This document shows positions 21,431 to 31,818 of a stretch of 64,000 bases of DNA, in pieces. The notes below the pieces were generated by a model that worked only from the letters and a program-made list of their open reading frames with translations, had not been told where the DNA came from and made no database searches. Position numbers and translations under genes: made by a program. Source of the DNA: Clitopilus passeckerianus (taxonomy: Eukaryota; Basidiomycota; Agaricomycetes; Agaricales; Entolomataceae). The stretch is taken from the NCBI GenBank assembly GCA_944990035.1, contig CALYLX010000054.1, positions 496,001 through 560,000 on the forward strand, written 5' to 3'. Within the stretch, counting starts at the first letter, position 1; each line of letters starts with the position of its first letter.

Positions 21431-21960
21431 CTACATGCTGCAGCTTCCCCAGCGAGCTTGGCGTAGGGATCATTGGATGATCGACTTTCATCCCGTACGT
21501 GGCATCGAGCGCGAATGAATCAAGAAGCCTACAACCATGGCTGGCTTGAGGGTTTGTTCAAATGGGATAGAAGAATGAGATGCGTACTCCCGGGTATGTG
21601 CGAAGTAGGCATCTGGGCTTTCGAGGAGTTGTGTTTGATATCGCGGATGTATGAGGCAACATGGCCTTGGAATGAGTATGGGGAGTTGAGAAAATGGGTG
21701 AGGATTTTACGAGAGGTTCGGAGGGGCCACCTGGTGCCTCGCGTGCTAGGGCGCTCACGAATATTGTCGGTCGGCGACCTTCCTTCAGTAACACCTTATG
21801 GGATTGATGTCTGAATGAGATTTCTAGATTGTCGAGGGCTGGCAGAAGCATCGTTGCACAAGGGAGATCATACAAAAAAAAACAAGAACAGTATCATGTA
21901 GATATAATACTACGGCTGGTGGCTTGAAGGCTACTAAGGATTCCATCGATAATCGATGGG
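21431..21960. other. intergenic with one uncertain open frame
   Basis: A plus-strand frame at 21473-21814 (113 codons, rich in Trp, Arg and Glu, for example RKWVRILREVRRGHL) overlaps an antisense frame of similar length. No domain, splice context or homolog is recognised, so it is left as unsupported. Confidence 0.3.
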
Positions 21961-22550
21961 CTAGCCTATTGGAAATGCCAATGTAAGCAGACAATCTAGC
22001 GTCACTCGAAAGCTACCTTACTTACCGCCATTGACAGGTTTCCTTTGCCAAACCTGAGTTCCACTGATGTCCTGGCCAGCGCATGGGGTGAGTGTGACTT
22101 GAGTATTATTGCCTCGACTGGTCGCAGCGAGTCCCTGGTAGTTAATCCTAAGTTGAAAACCCGAGTCAGATCACGCCGCCCAATTTAATACACAGGCGTC
22201 AAACTCACGAGAAAAGGTCGCCTGGAAGCAAGGTTGCAGACTTAACCGTCCAGCGGAACGGAGTCTGAGAGCAGATGAGACCCGTACCAGACTCGGCAGT
22301 AATGGGATCTGGTGCGAGATAGGTGCCAGTTTTGACATTTTTTATCGTGTATTCAAAAAGACCCAATAAAGACGAGAATTCCCACTGCTGGTTTGGGCCT
22401 CCGTGGAAGCTGTAGGTGAGGGCTTTCATGAAGCTAATTAGCAACTGTATTGAGGAAGAAGATAACAGGGGAATCACCAGTACGATTGTTGCCCCCATCG
22501 AGGTCCACAGCGAGATTGTTGGCGGTGTTGATAATATAGTCAGCAGGCAT
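21961..22550 (-). CDS. small beta-trefoil (ricin-B-like) lectin
   Basis: ATG at 22550 (MPADYIINTANNLAVDLDGG). An intron of about 65 bases leads to YSFHGGPNQQWEFSSLLG, KNVKTGTYLAP, TPFRWTVKSATLLPGDLFS, and after two further introns to LTPCAGQDISGTQVWQRKPV. The last intron leaves only a Gly codon before TAG at 21961-21963. The pattern N-xx-T ... xDLDGG ... HGGPNQQW with later W motifs is that of the fungal RicinB_lectin_2-type trefoils, soluble lectins without a signal peptide. About 137 residues, one trefoil. Mushroom lectins of this class bind fungal or animal-predator glycans and often serve in defence against grazers. The sugar specificity cannot be read from the sequence. Confidence 0.75.
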
Positions 22551-23437
22551 AGTACCTCTGAGAGTGAGGTCGGTCGGGCTCTACGAGTGCTCGATGAGAA
22601 ATGTTGAGCTAGTCGTCTCCCTTTTGTACTCGTAGAAATTGAACGATGCCATAATATTCTTCTGTTCGGTCTAGTCTTCGTTAGAGGCCGTAATTCGGCC
22701 CAGGAGGACTGCTTGAGACATTCAACACTCGACTTCCAAATCGTAGCCTATCTATCTCTAAGTCGTGCACGATCGCATAAGTGTCAAGTGAACATGCGAA
22801 GTGTCACTTGCCTGCCCTGACGGTCCCGCCGTACCCTGAATTTCGTGCGAGCTCAGTATTCGATTTTGGCAAGTTCCGGAGAACAGGATGTTAAGACAGC
22901 GTCAAAGGAGTGCGGAGTTAAAGCCCCCAGGATATCGTCGCAGGCAAGTCTTGGCTTGGATTTAGACCAGTCATCCAGTTCGCTAGTAAAGCCTTGCTCG
23001 GATGGAAGCCGGCCAGCAGTCCAAGCTGAAGTGTGGCCAACTCCCCTTAGAGTTAGAACGTGCACCATCGAGGGATGTCAACGAAACATGAATGCTTCTG
23101 TAAGCCACCAGAGAGTTTGGCGCACAATGTCACGGTGAGAGATGGGCGTACAGCCCGAAATTTATAATGAAAAATGGACCAGCCCTCATGTTTTGAAAAT
23201 CCTCAATCATGTGATCTATGTCAACGAAAGATCAATTCTGAATCTCGCCGAAGAGCAATCCGGTCCGTAACGGCATCTTATCTTGCCCATTATTGAATTA
23301 ATTAAGGGCCGGTCATCGGCTTCCGTTGGAGTCAACTCCGATGCATCAGGACCTTGCCTCGTTCGACTGTCAATGAACGGCCCAAGCTAACCATTTGTCG
23401 AACAACATTTCCCAGCCGCTGAAGTGCCTCTTCGGAT
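22551..23437. other. intergenic region between divergent genes
   Basis: Presumed shared upstream region of the lectin (minus) and the acetyltransferase (plus). No gene or conserved motif was found. Short antisense frames near 22845-23138 are not convincing. Confidence 0.4.
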
Positions 23438-23955
23438 ATGAATACTTCACCAAGTAAATTTTCGCCTTGAACCTCGATCACCCATTACCCCTCTTCTGAC
23501 TGATCCTACCAGAACCAGAACCAGAACCGACCTCGACATGCAGGCGCATTTCCAAAGACCAAACTATCCCACTCCGAAAATCAGTCCTCGGATGGCCAGA
23601 CATGCCTATTACCCAGCTCTATCTCCCGAACGACGACACTGCATCTCATTACGGCGCCTTCACCCGCGGTCGTGACGAACCCATAGGAATATTCACACTA
23701 TTCCGCCAACCTTTACCCGAGCCACATGGTTTGGACTTGGAGCAGCCACCCACGAAACATGCGAGGCTCAGAAAATTCGCGACGGATCCTGCGTTTAGAG
23801 AGAAGGGTGTTGGGTCGATGTTGTTCAAGTGCGTACTCGAGCAGGCAAGGGAGGAGTTGAAATGTGAGCTACTTTGGTGCGATGCGAGGACGACTGTTGC
23901 ATATCAAACGGGGTATGATACCGTTTGGGGAGAAGTTTTTCGTTGGGACGATTGA
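23438..23955 (+). CDS. GNAT-family N-acetyltransferase
   Basis: A 16-base first exon (23438-23453) is spliced over a 59-base intron to a single long exon (23513-23955), giving 152 residues: MNTSPKPEPEPTS, then RKSVLGWPDMPITQLYLP, SHYGAFTRG, GIFTLF, and the acetyl-CoA binding loop KFATDPAFREKGVGSMLF (motif A, R-x-x-G-x-G type). A CELLWCDART strand and a final YDTVWGEVFRWDD follow. Size and motif order are those of single-domain GNAT enzymes. The substrate is unknown. The start is inferred: the frame is closed upstream in the long exon and only this splice opens it. Confidence 0.78.
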
Positions 23956-24254
23956 GCATATCCGGGTGTATATCCTATTAAACCAGGATTCATGATGCGA
24001 ATGAAGGGTGATATTTGCCGAATTCAGTATACTCTAGAACTGCTTGAAGTCGAAATCGTATCCTTCATGGTGTATCTGCGTTTCAGAACGCGGACCATCA
24101 TATGGACCCATCTCTTGAAAGCAATGCGACTCGTTGAGAACGAAGAAGAAGTTTGGAAGGCCCATGTGCACTGCGCCGTATAAGATGAGTCTGGTAAAGC
24201 CTCTGGAACGACCGAAAGATGGCAGTAGATATCGTATCTGTCCGTATCGCGAAT
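23956..24254. other. intergenic, no gene seen
   Basis: 3' flank of the acetyltransferase gene; frames here are short and without domains. Confidence 0.4.
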
Positions 24255-24316
24255 CTTATCGCCAATTATCGCGTTCCTCGCGTCGCGCGTTTTGATCACG
24301 CGATAAGCCTGATAAG
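24255..24316. promoter_or_regulatory. cluster of GATA-factor sites upstream of URC1
   Basis: Four GATA cores lie within 62 bases: CTTATC at 24255-24260 and ATTATC at 24265-24270 on the minus strand, and GATAAG at 24302-24307 and 24311-24316 on the plus strand. They sit 180-245 bases before the start of the uracil-catabolism gene. Fungal GATA factors of the AreA/Gln3 class bind HGATAR and switch on use of secondary nitrogen sources. Confidence 0.55.
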
Positions 24317-24404
24317 CCACGTGTTGAGCCCAACCTTGGACAAAACCAGCATGCTGCTCCGCTCCCCTGCACGGAGCCCGGATCTTTGTGAGGGCAGGCT
24401 AGAG

Positions 24405-24412
24405 TATAAATA
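24405..24412 (+). promoter_or_regulatory. TATA box of URC1
   Basis: TATAAATA about 88 bases before the ATG at 24500. Confidence 0.5.
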
Positions 24413-24499
24413 TCTTGGAACCCACGGAAATCCTTTTCTTTCCTCCTTTCCTCCTGCTCTTCGTCGACGAAGATTGTACTGGCAATAGGAATATAAGAA

Positions 24500-26569
24500 A
24501 TGTCCTCTTCAGATGCGGTGTTAACGCAGATCTTGGCCCAGCTTAATGCTTTGCAGGTCTCGCAGCAGACTATGCAGGCAAAGGTGCGTGTTCAACGCGT
24601 GTTTTATTATTGGAATGAAGACACTCACATCTGTGTCTAGCTGGATGCTATCACGAACAAGAGTGATACTGCGCCGCTTGAACCAAAGTCAGCACGGCAT
24701 GGATCGACTTCATCAGTCGATCTGAGTGCCACTGAGCTTCCCAAAGTCACTCTTTCCTCAACCAACCCTATCGTTGGTTCTCCTCCGAAGATACCCGCAG
24801 GAGCCACAGATAAGGAGCGAGAAAAGATTCTGTACCCAGGTCGCGTCAACCTAACCAGTAAGTCCAAAATTACCCGACTTCACCTACTCGGTCCTTCTAA
24901 CCTCTATCCCTCTCCTCCCTTCCCCTAGCCTACCCCGACCAACATGGCATTGCACCCTACCCTCTCCAATGGGGCGCCTCCGATCCCGCAACCCGTGGAC
25001 CCGTCATCTGTTCCCGCCTCACCTCCTCCATCAAACAGCGCAACGCCATCGGTGCCCACTCCGGATCCTACTCCATCTACCGCGCGCTGGCTATAGCGAT
25101 GGGCACGCTCTCCCCCACGCACAAGCCGGATTACAGCAAGACGGAGCCGCCGGTGAATATCCCTCCCCAGCCCTCGTGGAGCGATCCGAGCAAGATCGTG
25201 TCGTTCGATCCGTACGGACATCTGGTGCAGACGTTGTATGCGAAGGAGATTGATGAGGATGGGTTGGATATTAGGCCGAGCATTGCTGTGACGAAGGCAC
25301 ATTTGAAGATGAGCGAGTTGGATGAGAGTGCGAGGAAGGGCGAGTTCCCTGTTGATGGGAAGATCGTGCTGGAGAGTAGGCCGTTGAAGAATGAGGATGG
25401 GACTGAGAATAAGGATTGGCCGGGGGTTGAGGTCGCTGTTAGTAAGGCAGCCGTTGAGCCTGTTTGGTACTTGCCCGGCGTTGCTGAGCGATTCGAGATG
25501 TAAGTCTATCTTTTGCTTGATCATCCACTTCTGGTAAACTAATCACATACGTCTTCAGCTCCGAAACTCTTCTGCGCCGCGCTTTGTTCGAAGATACTGG
25601 AGGAATGTATCCTGAACTCATCACCCGACCTGACGTCAAAGTCTTCCTACCACCCATTGGCGGCCTGACCGTCTACATCTGTACGTCATCCTGTCTTCGT
25701 CCAAATTCATCCTTGCTCATGAATTACCTCTCTAGTTGGCCCTCCTCAGTACATGTATGACGAATCCAAGGAACTCACCCTCCGTGTCCATGATGAATGT
25801 AAGTTTCACACAATTCTGGCTTTGCGCATATACTCACATATTCACTCACCACAGGTAACGGCTCTGACGTATTCGGATCCGACATCTGTACTTGCAAGCC
25901 CTACCTCGTTTACGCCATCGAAGAATGTATCCGCTGCTCCCAACGCGGAGGCGTCGGTGTGGTTGTCTATTTCCGTAAAGAAGGTCGTGCATTGGGTGAA
26001 GTCACCAAGTCAGTTTCTGCCTCCTTTACCCTTCCCAAATTCACGTTCTAACCTTTATTTTTCTCCTTCTTCCCTCTCAGATACCTTGTGTACAATCTCC
26101 GTAAACGAGGAGGCGACTCTGCTGACAAGTACTTCAAGTCCACGGAACTCATTGCCGGTGTCAAAGATATGCGCTTCCAGGCCCTCATGCCAGACGTGCT
26201 TCACTGGCTCGGCATCACTAAGATCGATAACATGATATCTATGAGTGACATGTACGTCTTCTTTTCCCCATCCCCTCACCCAGAATAGGTTCGCTAATGA
26301 GGAATGGAACGTAGGAAATACGATGCCATCGTGAAGAGTGGAATCCCGATCAAGAAGAGATATGATATTCCTGGTCAGTCCTTTTCCTTCCCTCTTCTCA
26401 TCTAAACCTTTTGCTCACTTGCATTGGGATAGACCACCTCATCCCTCCCGACTCCCGTGTCGAGATTGACGCCAAGATCGCTGCGGGGTATTTCTCTGGC
26501 GGACGTCAAGTTACCGAGGCCGATTTGGTCAAGACGGTCGGCAGGACTTGGGAGGAAACTGAGCATTAA
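24500..26569 (+). CDS. URC1: uracil catabolism protein 1 (GTP cyclohydrolase II-like, URC1 type)
   Basis: About eight exons. After a short N-terminal coiled segment (LTQILAQLNALQVSQQTMQ) comes the GTP-cyclohydrolase N-terminal domain, with YPDQHGIAPYPLQWGA, SGSYSIYRALAIA and SFDPYGHLVQTLYAKE. The cyclohydrolase II-like domain follows: LRVHDECNGSDVFGSDICTC, GVGVVVYFRKEGRALGEVTK, DSADKYFKSTELIAGVKDMR and LGITKIDNMISMSDMKYDAI. The N-terminal domain together with the altered active-site string EGRALGEV is characteristic of Urc1, first described in the yeast uracil-degradation (URC) route, rather than of riboflavin-type RibA. It acts in the cytosol on a uracil-derived intermediate. The TAA stop is at 26567-26569. 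GATA sites upstream fit nitrogen control. Confidence 0.86.
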
Positions 26570-27030
26570 ACAATTTCGCGCTTCCATTCCCGCCCGAAAT
26601 GTCGGCCTTGTCGCGGCTTCTACGAACGTGTGTTGTATTACGAAGGGTGTACGATTTCTTGGGAATAGCTGTATCGGATGGTGTTGTACAAAAATGTGTT
26701 AGGATACTTGTATTTTTTTTGGTGTAATACTATGTTGTATAACCTCGTCTTCAATCAGTTTTTGACGTATTTTCTTATCTTCCCCATTCTCATGTGCGTC
26801 ACTACTAATATCGGCGGAGTAGACCTATTCAACGGAGCTTAGTACCCACCCTGACATCCTCCAAAGCGACGTCTCTGTATTCTGGGATTGACAAGGAAGC
26901 ACATGCTCGTGGAGACCAACTGCCAAACGTCTTCCGGGTATGGGCAGCCCAGGCGGCCGCCTGTCGAGGATTTCCTCAATGGCAGCTCAAGACCTTAAGA
27001 AATGTCAAACTCTATCATCTTCTGAGAGGG
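26570..27030. other. intergenic, no gene seen
   Basis: 3' flank of URC1 and upstream region of the next gene. No coding frame is supported. Confidence 0.4.
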
Positions 27031-27040
27031 TATAAAAGGG
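27031..27040 (+). promoter_or_regulatory. TATA box of the first M15-like gene
   Basis: TATAAAAGGG 54 bases before the start codon; a strong consensus box. Confidence 0.6.
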
Positions 27041-27084
27041 AGGTCTAGCTGGGCCAGAGAGGCTTCAATTCGCCATACCACAAT

Positions 27085-27717
27085 ATGAAGGCAGGTTCTT
27101 CATCTTCGCTATGTTCCCCATGGCTTTCTAACGGCCAGGCAGTTTACCGCACTCGCAAGCGTTCTGTTCCTTTCTGCAGGTTATGCTGCTGCTAGCGGCA
27201 GCCCTTTGACCCAGGCTCAAGCCCAAAGCCAGTTGCAGGCCAATGGTATCTATGCATACTCCAGTGGTGGGTGTACCGACAGGTAATAACTATCCATCGG
27301 CATAATTTGGCTTGTATGCTAAGCTTTCTCTCTTTACCTAGGACCGTGTCTACCTGCACCTCTTACGATGGTATACTCTCTGGTACGGTCAACGGCGTCA
27401 TCACCTTCAAGAACGCCGTTGGTGTCTCTTCCTTGACCATCACTGGAGGCACGGAAGTCGGCCATGCTGGGGGCACATACTCCCATGCGAATGGCTACAA
27501 AGTCGATGTCCGCCACGATCCCTCTGTCGACGCCTATATCCACAGTGCGTTCACCCAGATCGCAAACAGGGGAGACGGGTACCCTCAATGGCAGGCCGCC
27601 AGTGGTAATCTCTACTGCGTAAGTTTCCTCATGGTTTACTCTTCACGAATCAGGGTGCTTAACGTTCGTTTCTCTGCATAGGACGAGGGTTCGCACTGGG
27701 ATATCACCTATTACTAG
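27085..27717 (+). CDS. small secreted protein with M15/DD-peptidase-like HD...H pattern, copy 1
   Basis: ATG AAG at 27085 is followed by an intron that needs a GC donor (AAG|GCAGGT). Using it gives a clean signal peptide parallel to that of copy 2. The mature part begins ASGSPLTQAQAQSQLQANG, and further exons give a single compact domain: CTSYDGILSGTVNGVITF, ITGGTEVGHAGGTYSHANGY, KVDVRH, AYIHSAFTQIANRGDGYPQW and a last exon ending EGSHWDITYY. The arrangement S-H-x2-G-x3-D followed by E-x2-H-W resembles the zinc-ligand and catalytic pattern of peptidase family M15 (VanX/VanY/Hedgehog fold), and similar short proteins occur in actinobacteria. Peptidoglycan cleavage is therefore possible but unproven. 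The neighbouring gene at 28.4 kb is a close paralog. Confidence 0.68.
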
Positions 27718-28372
27718 ATGGTTGTCAATTTGAATGTCGGTACCGTAGGGATGTACTGAATAACAAGTGTCTTCTTTTTGAGCAGCTGAGCGACTGGGTG
27801 CAATCATGCCAGATGGTACATGGATGCGGGGCTGCAACATCGAGAATAGCCACTGCCAAGCCAACGAAAATCAGTCCTTATCGCCATGTGGTGCAATCCA
27901 GCTGCCCGACATCACATCATTTGGCGTTGTTCTCCAAGCCATGACCAACGTTCAACATCAATCTCGAGCCCATACTTCTTGTCTATCACAGAGTCGACAG
28001 TTAGGCGGAGCTTCTTATCATCATCTACTCTGAGAAGATATCTCGAACCCTTCGACTCTGATTATTATCATTCAATTATCCGCCTACCGAGAAGATGAAC
28101 GTGCTCACCGACGGCATGGTGCACATTCAAATCTTACCGCACTTTGACAGTTTCTGACATTGGCAGTGTAGAGCTTGGGTGTCAACTGAGGTGGATCCAC
28201 ATGGTCGAGGAGCCTTTGTGCGACTGCTGACTACTAGACTCAATAGACTAGATTGCTTGGAGTGTCAAAAGTTGCTCCTCGATGGCAGTTTGATGCAAAC
28301 CTCCAGCTTGATTGTGGTAGTAAACCTCGCGGACCACTCCATCATTTGGCCTCGTTGGGTATTGCAAAAAGG
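27718..28372. other. intergenic between the tandem paralogs
   Basis: No gene is supported. Frames at 27806-28098 are short and lack domains. The sequence holds the 3' flank of copy 1 and the promoter of copy 2. Confidence 0.4.
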
Positions 28373-28380
28373 TATATAAG
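28373..28380 (+). promoter_or_regulatory. TATA box of the second M15-like gene
   Basis: TATATAAG 58 bases before the start codon at 28438. Confidence 0.55.
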
Positions 28381-28437
28381 CAGCCCTGCCATGGAGGTGG
28401 AGCTACAGAGCCGAATAGCTTGAACATTCAAACAACC

Positions 28438-29016
28438 ATGAAGGTATTGCTCGATAATTCGATAATACCTGAACAACTTTGCTGACTTTACCTCGCTATA
28501 GCTTTTCATCTTCGCCGCTGCCGCTACCTTCTTCACCCTCGTCTCTGCGAGCGGTTCTCCCCTCACCCAAGCGCAGGCTGAGGCTAAGCTCATCCCTAAC
28601 GGCATCACTGCCTCCTCCTCCGGCGGCTGCACCACCAAGTACGTTTCTCTGCCTTGTCGTCTCGTCCGGCATCCGCTGATCATATTTGCCTTCCTGCGTA
28701 CAGGAGCAACCCTACTTGCACCTCCTACTCCGGCATTCTCTCCGGTACCGTCGATGGTGTCATCACCTTGAAGAAAGCCTCGGGCGTTAGCTCCCTCGTC
28801 ATCACAGGAGGCACCGAGGTCGGCCATGCAAGCGGCACCTACTCCCATGGCAATGGCTACAAGGTCGACGTCAGGCATCAAACCACCTTGGACAACTACA
28901 TCCATACCGCCTTCACCAGGATCGCCAACCGTGGTGACGGTTACCCACAATGGCAAGCCGCCAGCGGCAACATCTACTGCGACGAGGGATCTCACTGGGA
29001 TATCACCTACTACTAA
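28438..29016 (+). CDS. small secreted protein with M15/DD-peptidase-like HD...H pattern, copy 2
   Basis: ATG AAG is followed by a normal GT donor (AAG|GTATTG) and an intron ending CTATAG. The next exon completes the signal peptide (LFIFAAAATFFTLVSA), and the mature chain starts SGSPLTQAQAEAKL. After a second intron one long exon encodes CTSYSGILSGTVDGVITL, ITGGTEVGHASGTYSHGNGY, KVDVRHQTTLDNYIH, ANRGDGYPQWQAASGNIYC and EGSHWDITYY. The first copy splits its last exon with an intron after IYC/LYC; this copy does not. Identity between the two mature proteins is high by eye. A long antisense frame covers this gene but has low-complexity composition and is rejected. Confidence 0.72.
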
Positions 29017-29402
29017 ACTCTGTCGTTCAAACGAGAGGGAGCATAGCGTTCCGTCATGTATGTCTGTACGATTGTAACGAGTATACAACGGAATTTCGAT
29101 GCAATTAATCGCATAAGGTTACGACACATATTTAGTGGTATAGTAAAGAGGGCAGGCAAACGATACAGCGAGACAACACATGAAAGAAGACGTGAAATGT
29201 TAACATAACCGTACAGCGCTGATCTTTATACGACGTCAGAGGGAGCGGATTATATTGAAGCGGTAGTTAAGGCGGGATATATGTCATGGGGTCAGAACAT
29301 GCCGCAAGCGGGAGGGAGTTTTAAGTAGCAGTAACAGCAGCAACAGCGAAGTGTGATACCATTGGAAAACGTCCGTTGGAAGAAAGGTGCATGTTGCGGT
29401 AA
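29017..29402. other. convergent intergenic region
   Basis: Facing 3' ends of the second M15-like gene and the PWWP gene. AT-rich, with AGCAGTAACAGCAGCAACAGC-like simple sequence near 29325; no gene. Confidence 0.45.
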
Positions 29403-30926
29403 TTAAGCTTCCGACATGGTGATATCTCCTAGAATTGAGGTGTCCCCAACCCCATCTGCATCTGCATCGCTTATTCCTTGAGGTTCTTCAGGAACAGGTG
29501 CTACTTTAGAACGTGAGTGAGGTGCGTTCCAAGAAATGTGCTCTGAAGACATACCGGCTTTGCCATTCACGTCGGTGCTTGCAGGTACATCAGGCACAGC
29601 CGTTGGTGCAGCCTCGACCTTCTCCGCCGCTCCGTTGGCAGCAGCTGCAGGTGCAGCGGCTTCGGCACCGTTGGTCTTGGCTGCGTTGGCGTTCAGGATG
29701 TTTTGCCACCTCTCGACAAGAGCTCCAGCACGGTCCTTGAACTTGAACTCTTCGTTACGGGGAAGTTTGTCCGGGGTCAGCACAGTTATATGCCTCATGA
29801 CCTTGCCGATTTTTGAGAACTGAAGGTACTGGATTGTCATGCCCTCGTAGGTTTCGACAGTCTTGAAGAGTTGGTCGAGAGTTGGCATTTCCTGTAAATT
29901 AGGGTTAGGGTTTAGCCCATGCAAGAATTCTGAAAAAGCACGACTTACAGATAACTCTGGTACCGTCTTGCCTAGGAATGCTTTCTGTAGCTTGTGTCGC
30001 CATTCACGGACCTTGACAGCTTCAGGGTCCCCAGAAAGATCGACTGCCAAAGACGATTAGCCCGTTATTGACACGTCGTGACGAAAATAAGAATTATCAA
30101 CTTACGCTCCTCGCCTTCAACTTCTTTCTCTCGTCTCATCTTCTTTGCTGGAGGCGGAGATGCCTTTTTGGTTGTTACAGTTTCAGCCTCGCCTTCCGCG
30201 TCACCATCACCCTCGTCCTCTGACTCAACCATCTCCTTGGATTTTGAGCCCTTACGAGCCTTCATCTTCGCTCCGTCGGTAGAACTAGCTTTTGACTTGG
30301 GTGCCTTCTTCGCCTTCGGGGTAGCATCAGAGCCGCGTTTCCTCTTTTTAGCGCCCTTCTTGGACGATTCGCCGTCCTCATCCAGTTGGTCGACCTCATC
30401 AGCAGGTTCTTCGTCATTCTCCTGCCCCACGTAGGGTGCCTGTGATATCTCCTCCTCCCATTTTGTAGGATCAAGAGCAATGCGATAGCCTTGCAGCAGG
30501 TCGCCTGACCGCTTGTAGGGTTCGTTGATGTATGACTCTATCTCGTGCTTCTGGAGCTTCGAGATATCTTTGGCAACAAGCCAAGCACTACAAAGAAAAA
30601 TACTGCGCTCAGAAAAGTGGTAGAACAGGCGATAGAAATACGACGTACAAGTCACCCGTTGGGAAGAAGCGAACGCAGTAGAAATTGGACTTTTTTCCTG
30701 GACGTTCTTTTGATACATTGTCCGGGACCTTGTCAGGGTTTACAACCTACAAGTTGAGCATGTAATCAGTATCTCGTGCCAATTCTGGCGCGTTGTCTGC
30801 AAAAGCTGTATGGGAACGCACCATGCCCGGCCATGGAGGATATCCGCGTACTTTTCCCAGGACGATATCACGTTCCTCATAGGAAGAGACCTCCTTAGGA
30901 GCAGCTTTAGATGATTTCTTGCTCAT
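29403..30926 (-). CDS. PWWP-domain chromatin protein (HDGF/LEDGF-like)
   Basis: ATG at 30926 (MSKKSSKAAPKEVSSYEERD) is followed by a PWWP domain: IVLGKVRGYPPWPGMVV, then after introns KKSNFYCVRFFPTGDFAW and KHEIESYINEPYKRSG. The middle is a long lysine/glutamate/serine-rich, disordered nuclear segment (KKGAKKRKRGSD, KMKARKGSKSKEMVES). A helical region follows (EWRHKLQKAFLGKTVPEL, DQLFKTVETYEGMTIQYLQF, SKIGKVMRHITVL) that resembles the TFIIS-N/IBD-type bundle of LEDGF and HDGF-related proteins. The C-terminus is acidic and alanine-rich. PWWP domains bind methylated histone H3 Lys36 with DNA; a role at transcribed chromatin is expected. One intron holds two telomere-like TTAGGG units by chance. 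Confidence 0.88.
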
Positions 30927-31556
30927 TAATAGCGTGGAGGACGTGGAGGACGACGACGAAGGGTGCGGCGGCAGCGAGGACGGACGAAAGGAATGGGAAT
31001 CTTAGTTTGTTGATTCCTCCAGTTGACAAACAAATTAGCTGTGATCTCGTGACTCTGTTTACATACCTGGACCGTGCGCCATCAATTGATCGAGCGCTAA
31101 CCGAGCGTCTGTCCTCTTTCGTCCTCAGCGATTTCAAGCTCAAAACTGGATTAGATGGCCAGTTAGGATCCCGACCGTTCGAGGGTCTATTACAATAAGC
31201 ATACAACAACTATGCCGCACAAAATCGTGAAAAATCCATCCTCTAACTTCACGGCTCTGAGTTTCTTAGCCTCGGGTTTGATTCGGAACTCCACAGAGAA
31301 GCTGCTAAAAGCACGTCCTCATCTTGGTCCGCATTCACAGAGGGGCATGTGAAAACCAATAAACCATGTAATAATCACTACGCATAAAAAAACCACAAAG
31401 AACCATACAAAAGGAGGAAGGGTAGAATAATGTAGGAGCGACTGTCCCCAATTGGTCCATGATACTTTAGAACTTGGACGAGCTTCAAGGCCCAGGCTAT
31501 CCAACGATGATAAGTTCCTGACGTTACTCGTAGACAGCGGGAGAGAAACATACAGC
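30927..31556. other. intergenic, no gene seen
   Basis: Upstream region of the PWWP gene and 3' flank of the Thr-rich gene. Short plus-strand frames here have no domain. Confidence 0.4.
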
Positions 31557-31818
31557 TCAGGCAGTGGTGGTATTTGTAGGAGAGGTGGTAGTGGTGGTAG
31601 TGGTAATCGGGACGGTAATCACAGTGGTCGTAGGCGTGGTTTCGCCAGGGAAGGTAAAAGTGATGCAAGTGGTTGTTCCACCACCCTCAGTATTTGTCTG
31701 GGTCACAGTAAGTATGAATCTCCCGGAAAGGCGAAGGATAGCGTGCCGTAAAAAATTGGGGAGCCGCATGGACGACAATGATGGAGCTCAAAGCCAAGAG
31801 AGTAGTGAATGCCTTCAT
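31557..31818 (-). CDS. small secreted threonine-rich protein (tentative)
   Basis: The ATG at 31818 opens a signal-peptide-like MKAFTTLLALSSIIV. The Thr-rich tail GGGTTTCITFTFPGETTP ... TTTTTTTSPTNTTTA ends at 31557. Both parts look genuine but lie in different frames. An intron from a weak GT donor near ATTGTC to the CCCAG acceptor before ACAAATACTG joins them into about 60 residues. Without it, the first frame stops after 43 codons and a small indel in the TTTTTT run would have to be assumed. Such short Ser/Thr-rich secreted proteins are common and probably O-mannosylated. Function unknown. Confidence 0.35.

Noticed and set aside
24925..25524. Minus-strand frame of 199 codons
   Set aside because: Antisense to a conserved URC1 exon.
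28342..29088. Long minus-strand open frame of about 248 codons
   Set aside because: It is antisense to the second M15-like gene, whose signal peptide, splice sites and paralog are clear; the antisense product is Val/Gly-rich without a domain.
29897..29912. Telomere-like TTAGGGTTAGGG in the PWWP gene, also near 16045
   Set aside because: Only two units each, in an intron or spacer; chance occurrence is more likely than a telomere scar.
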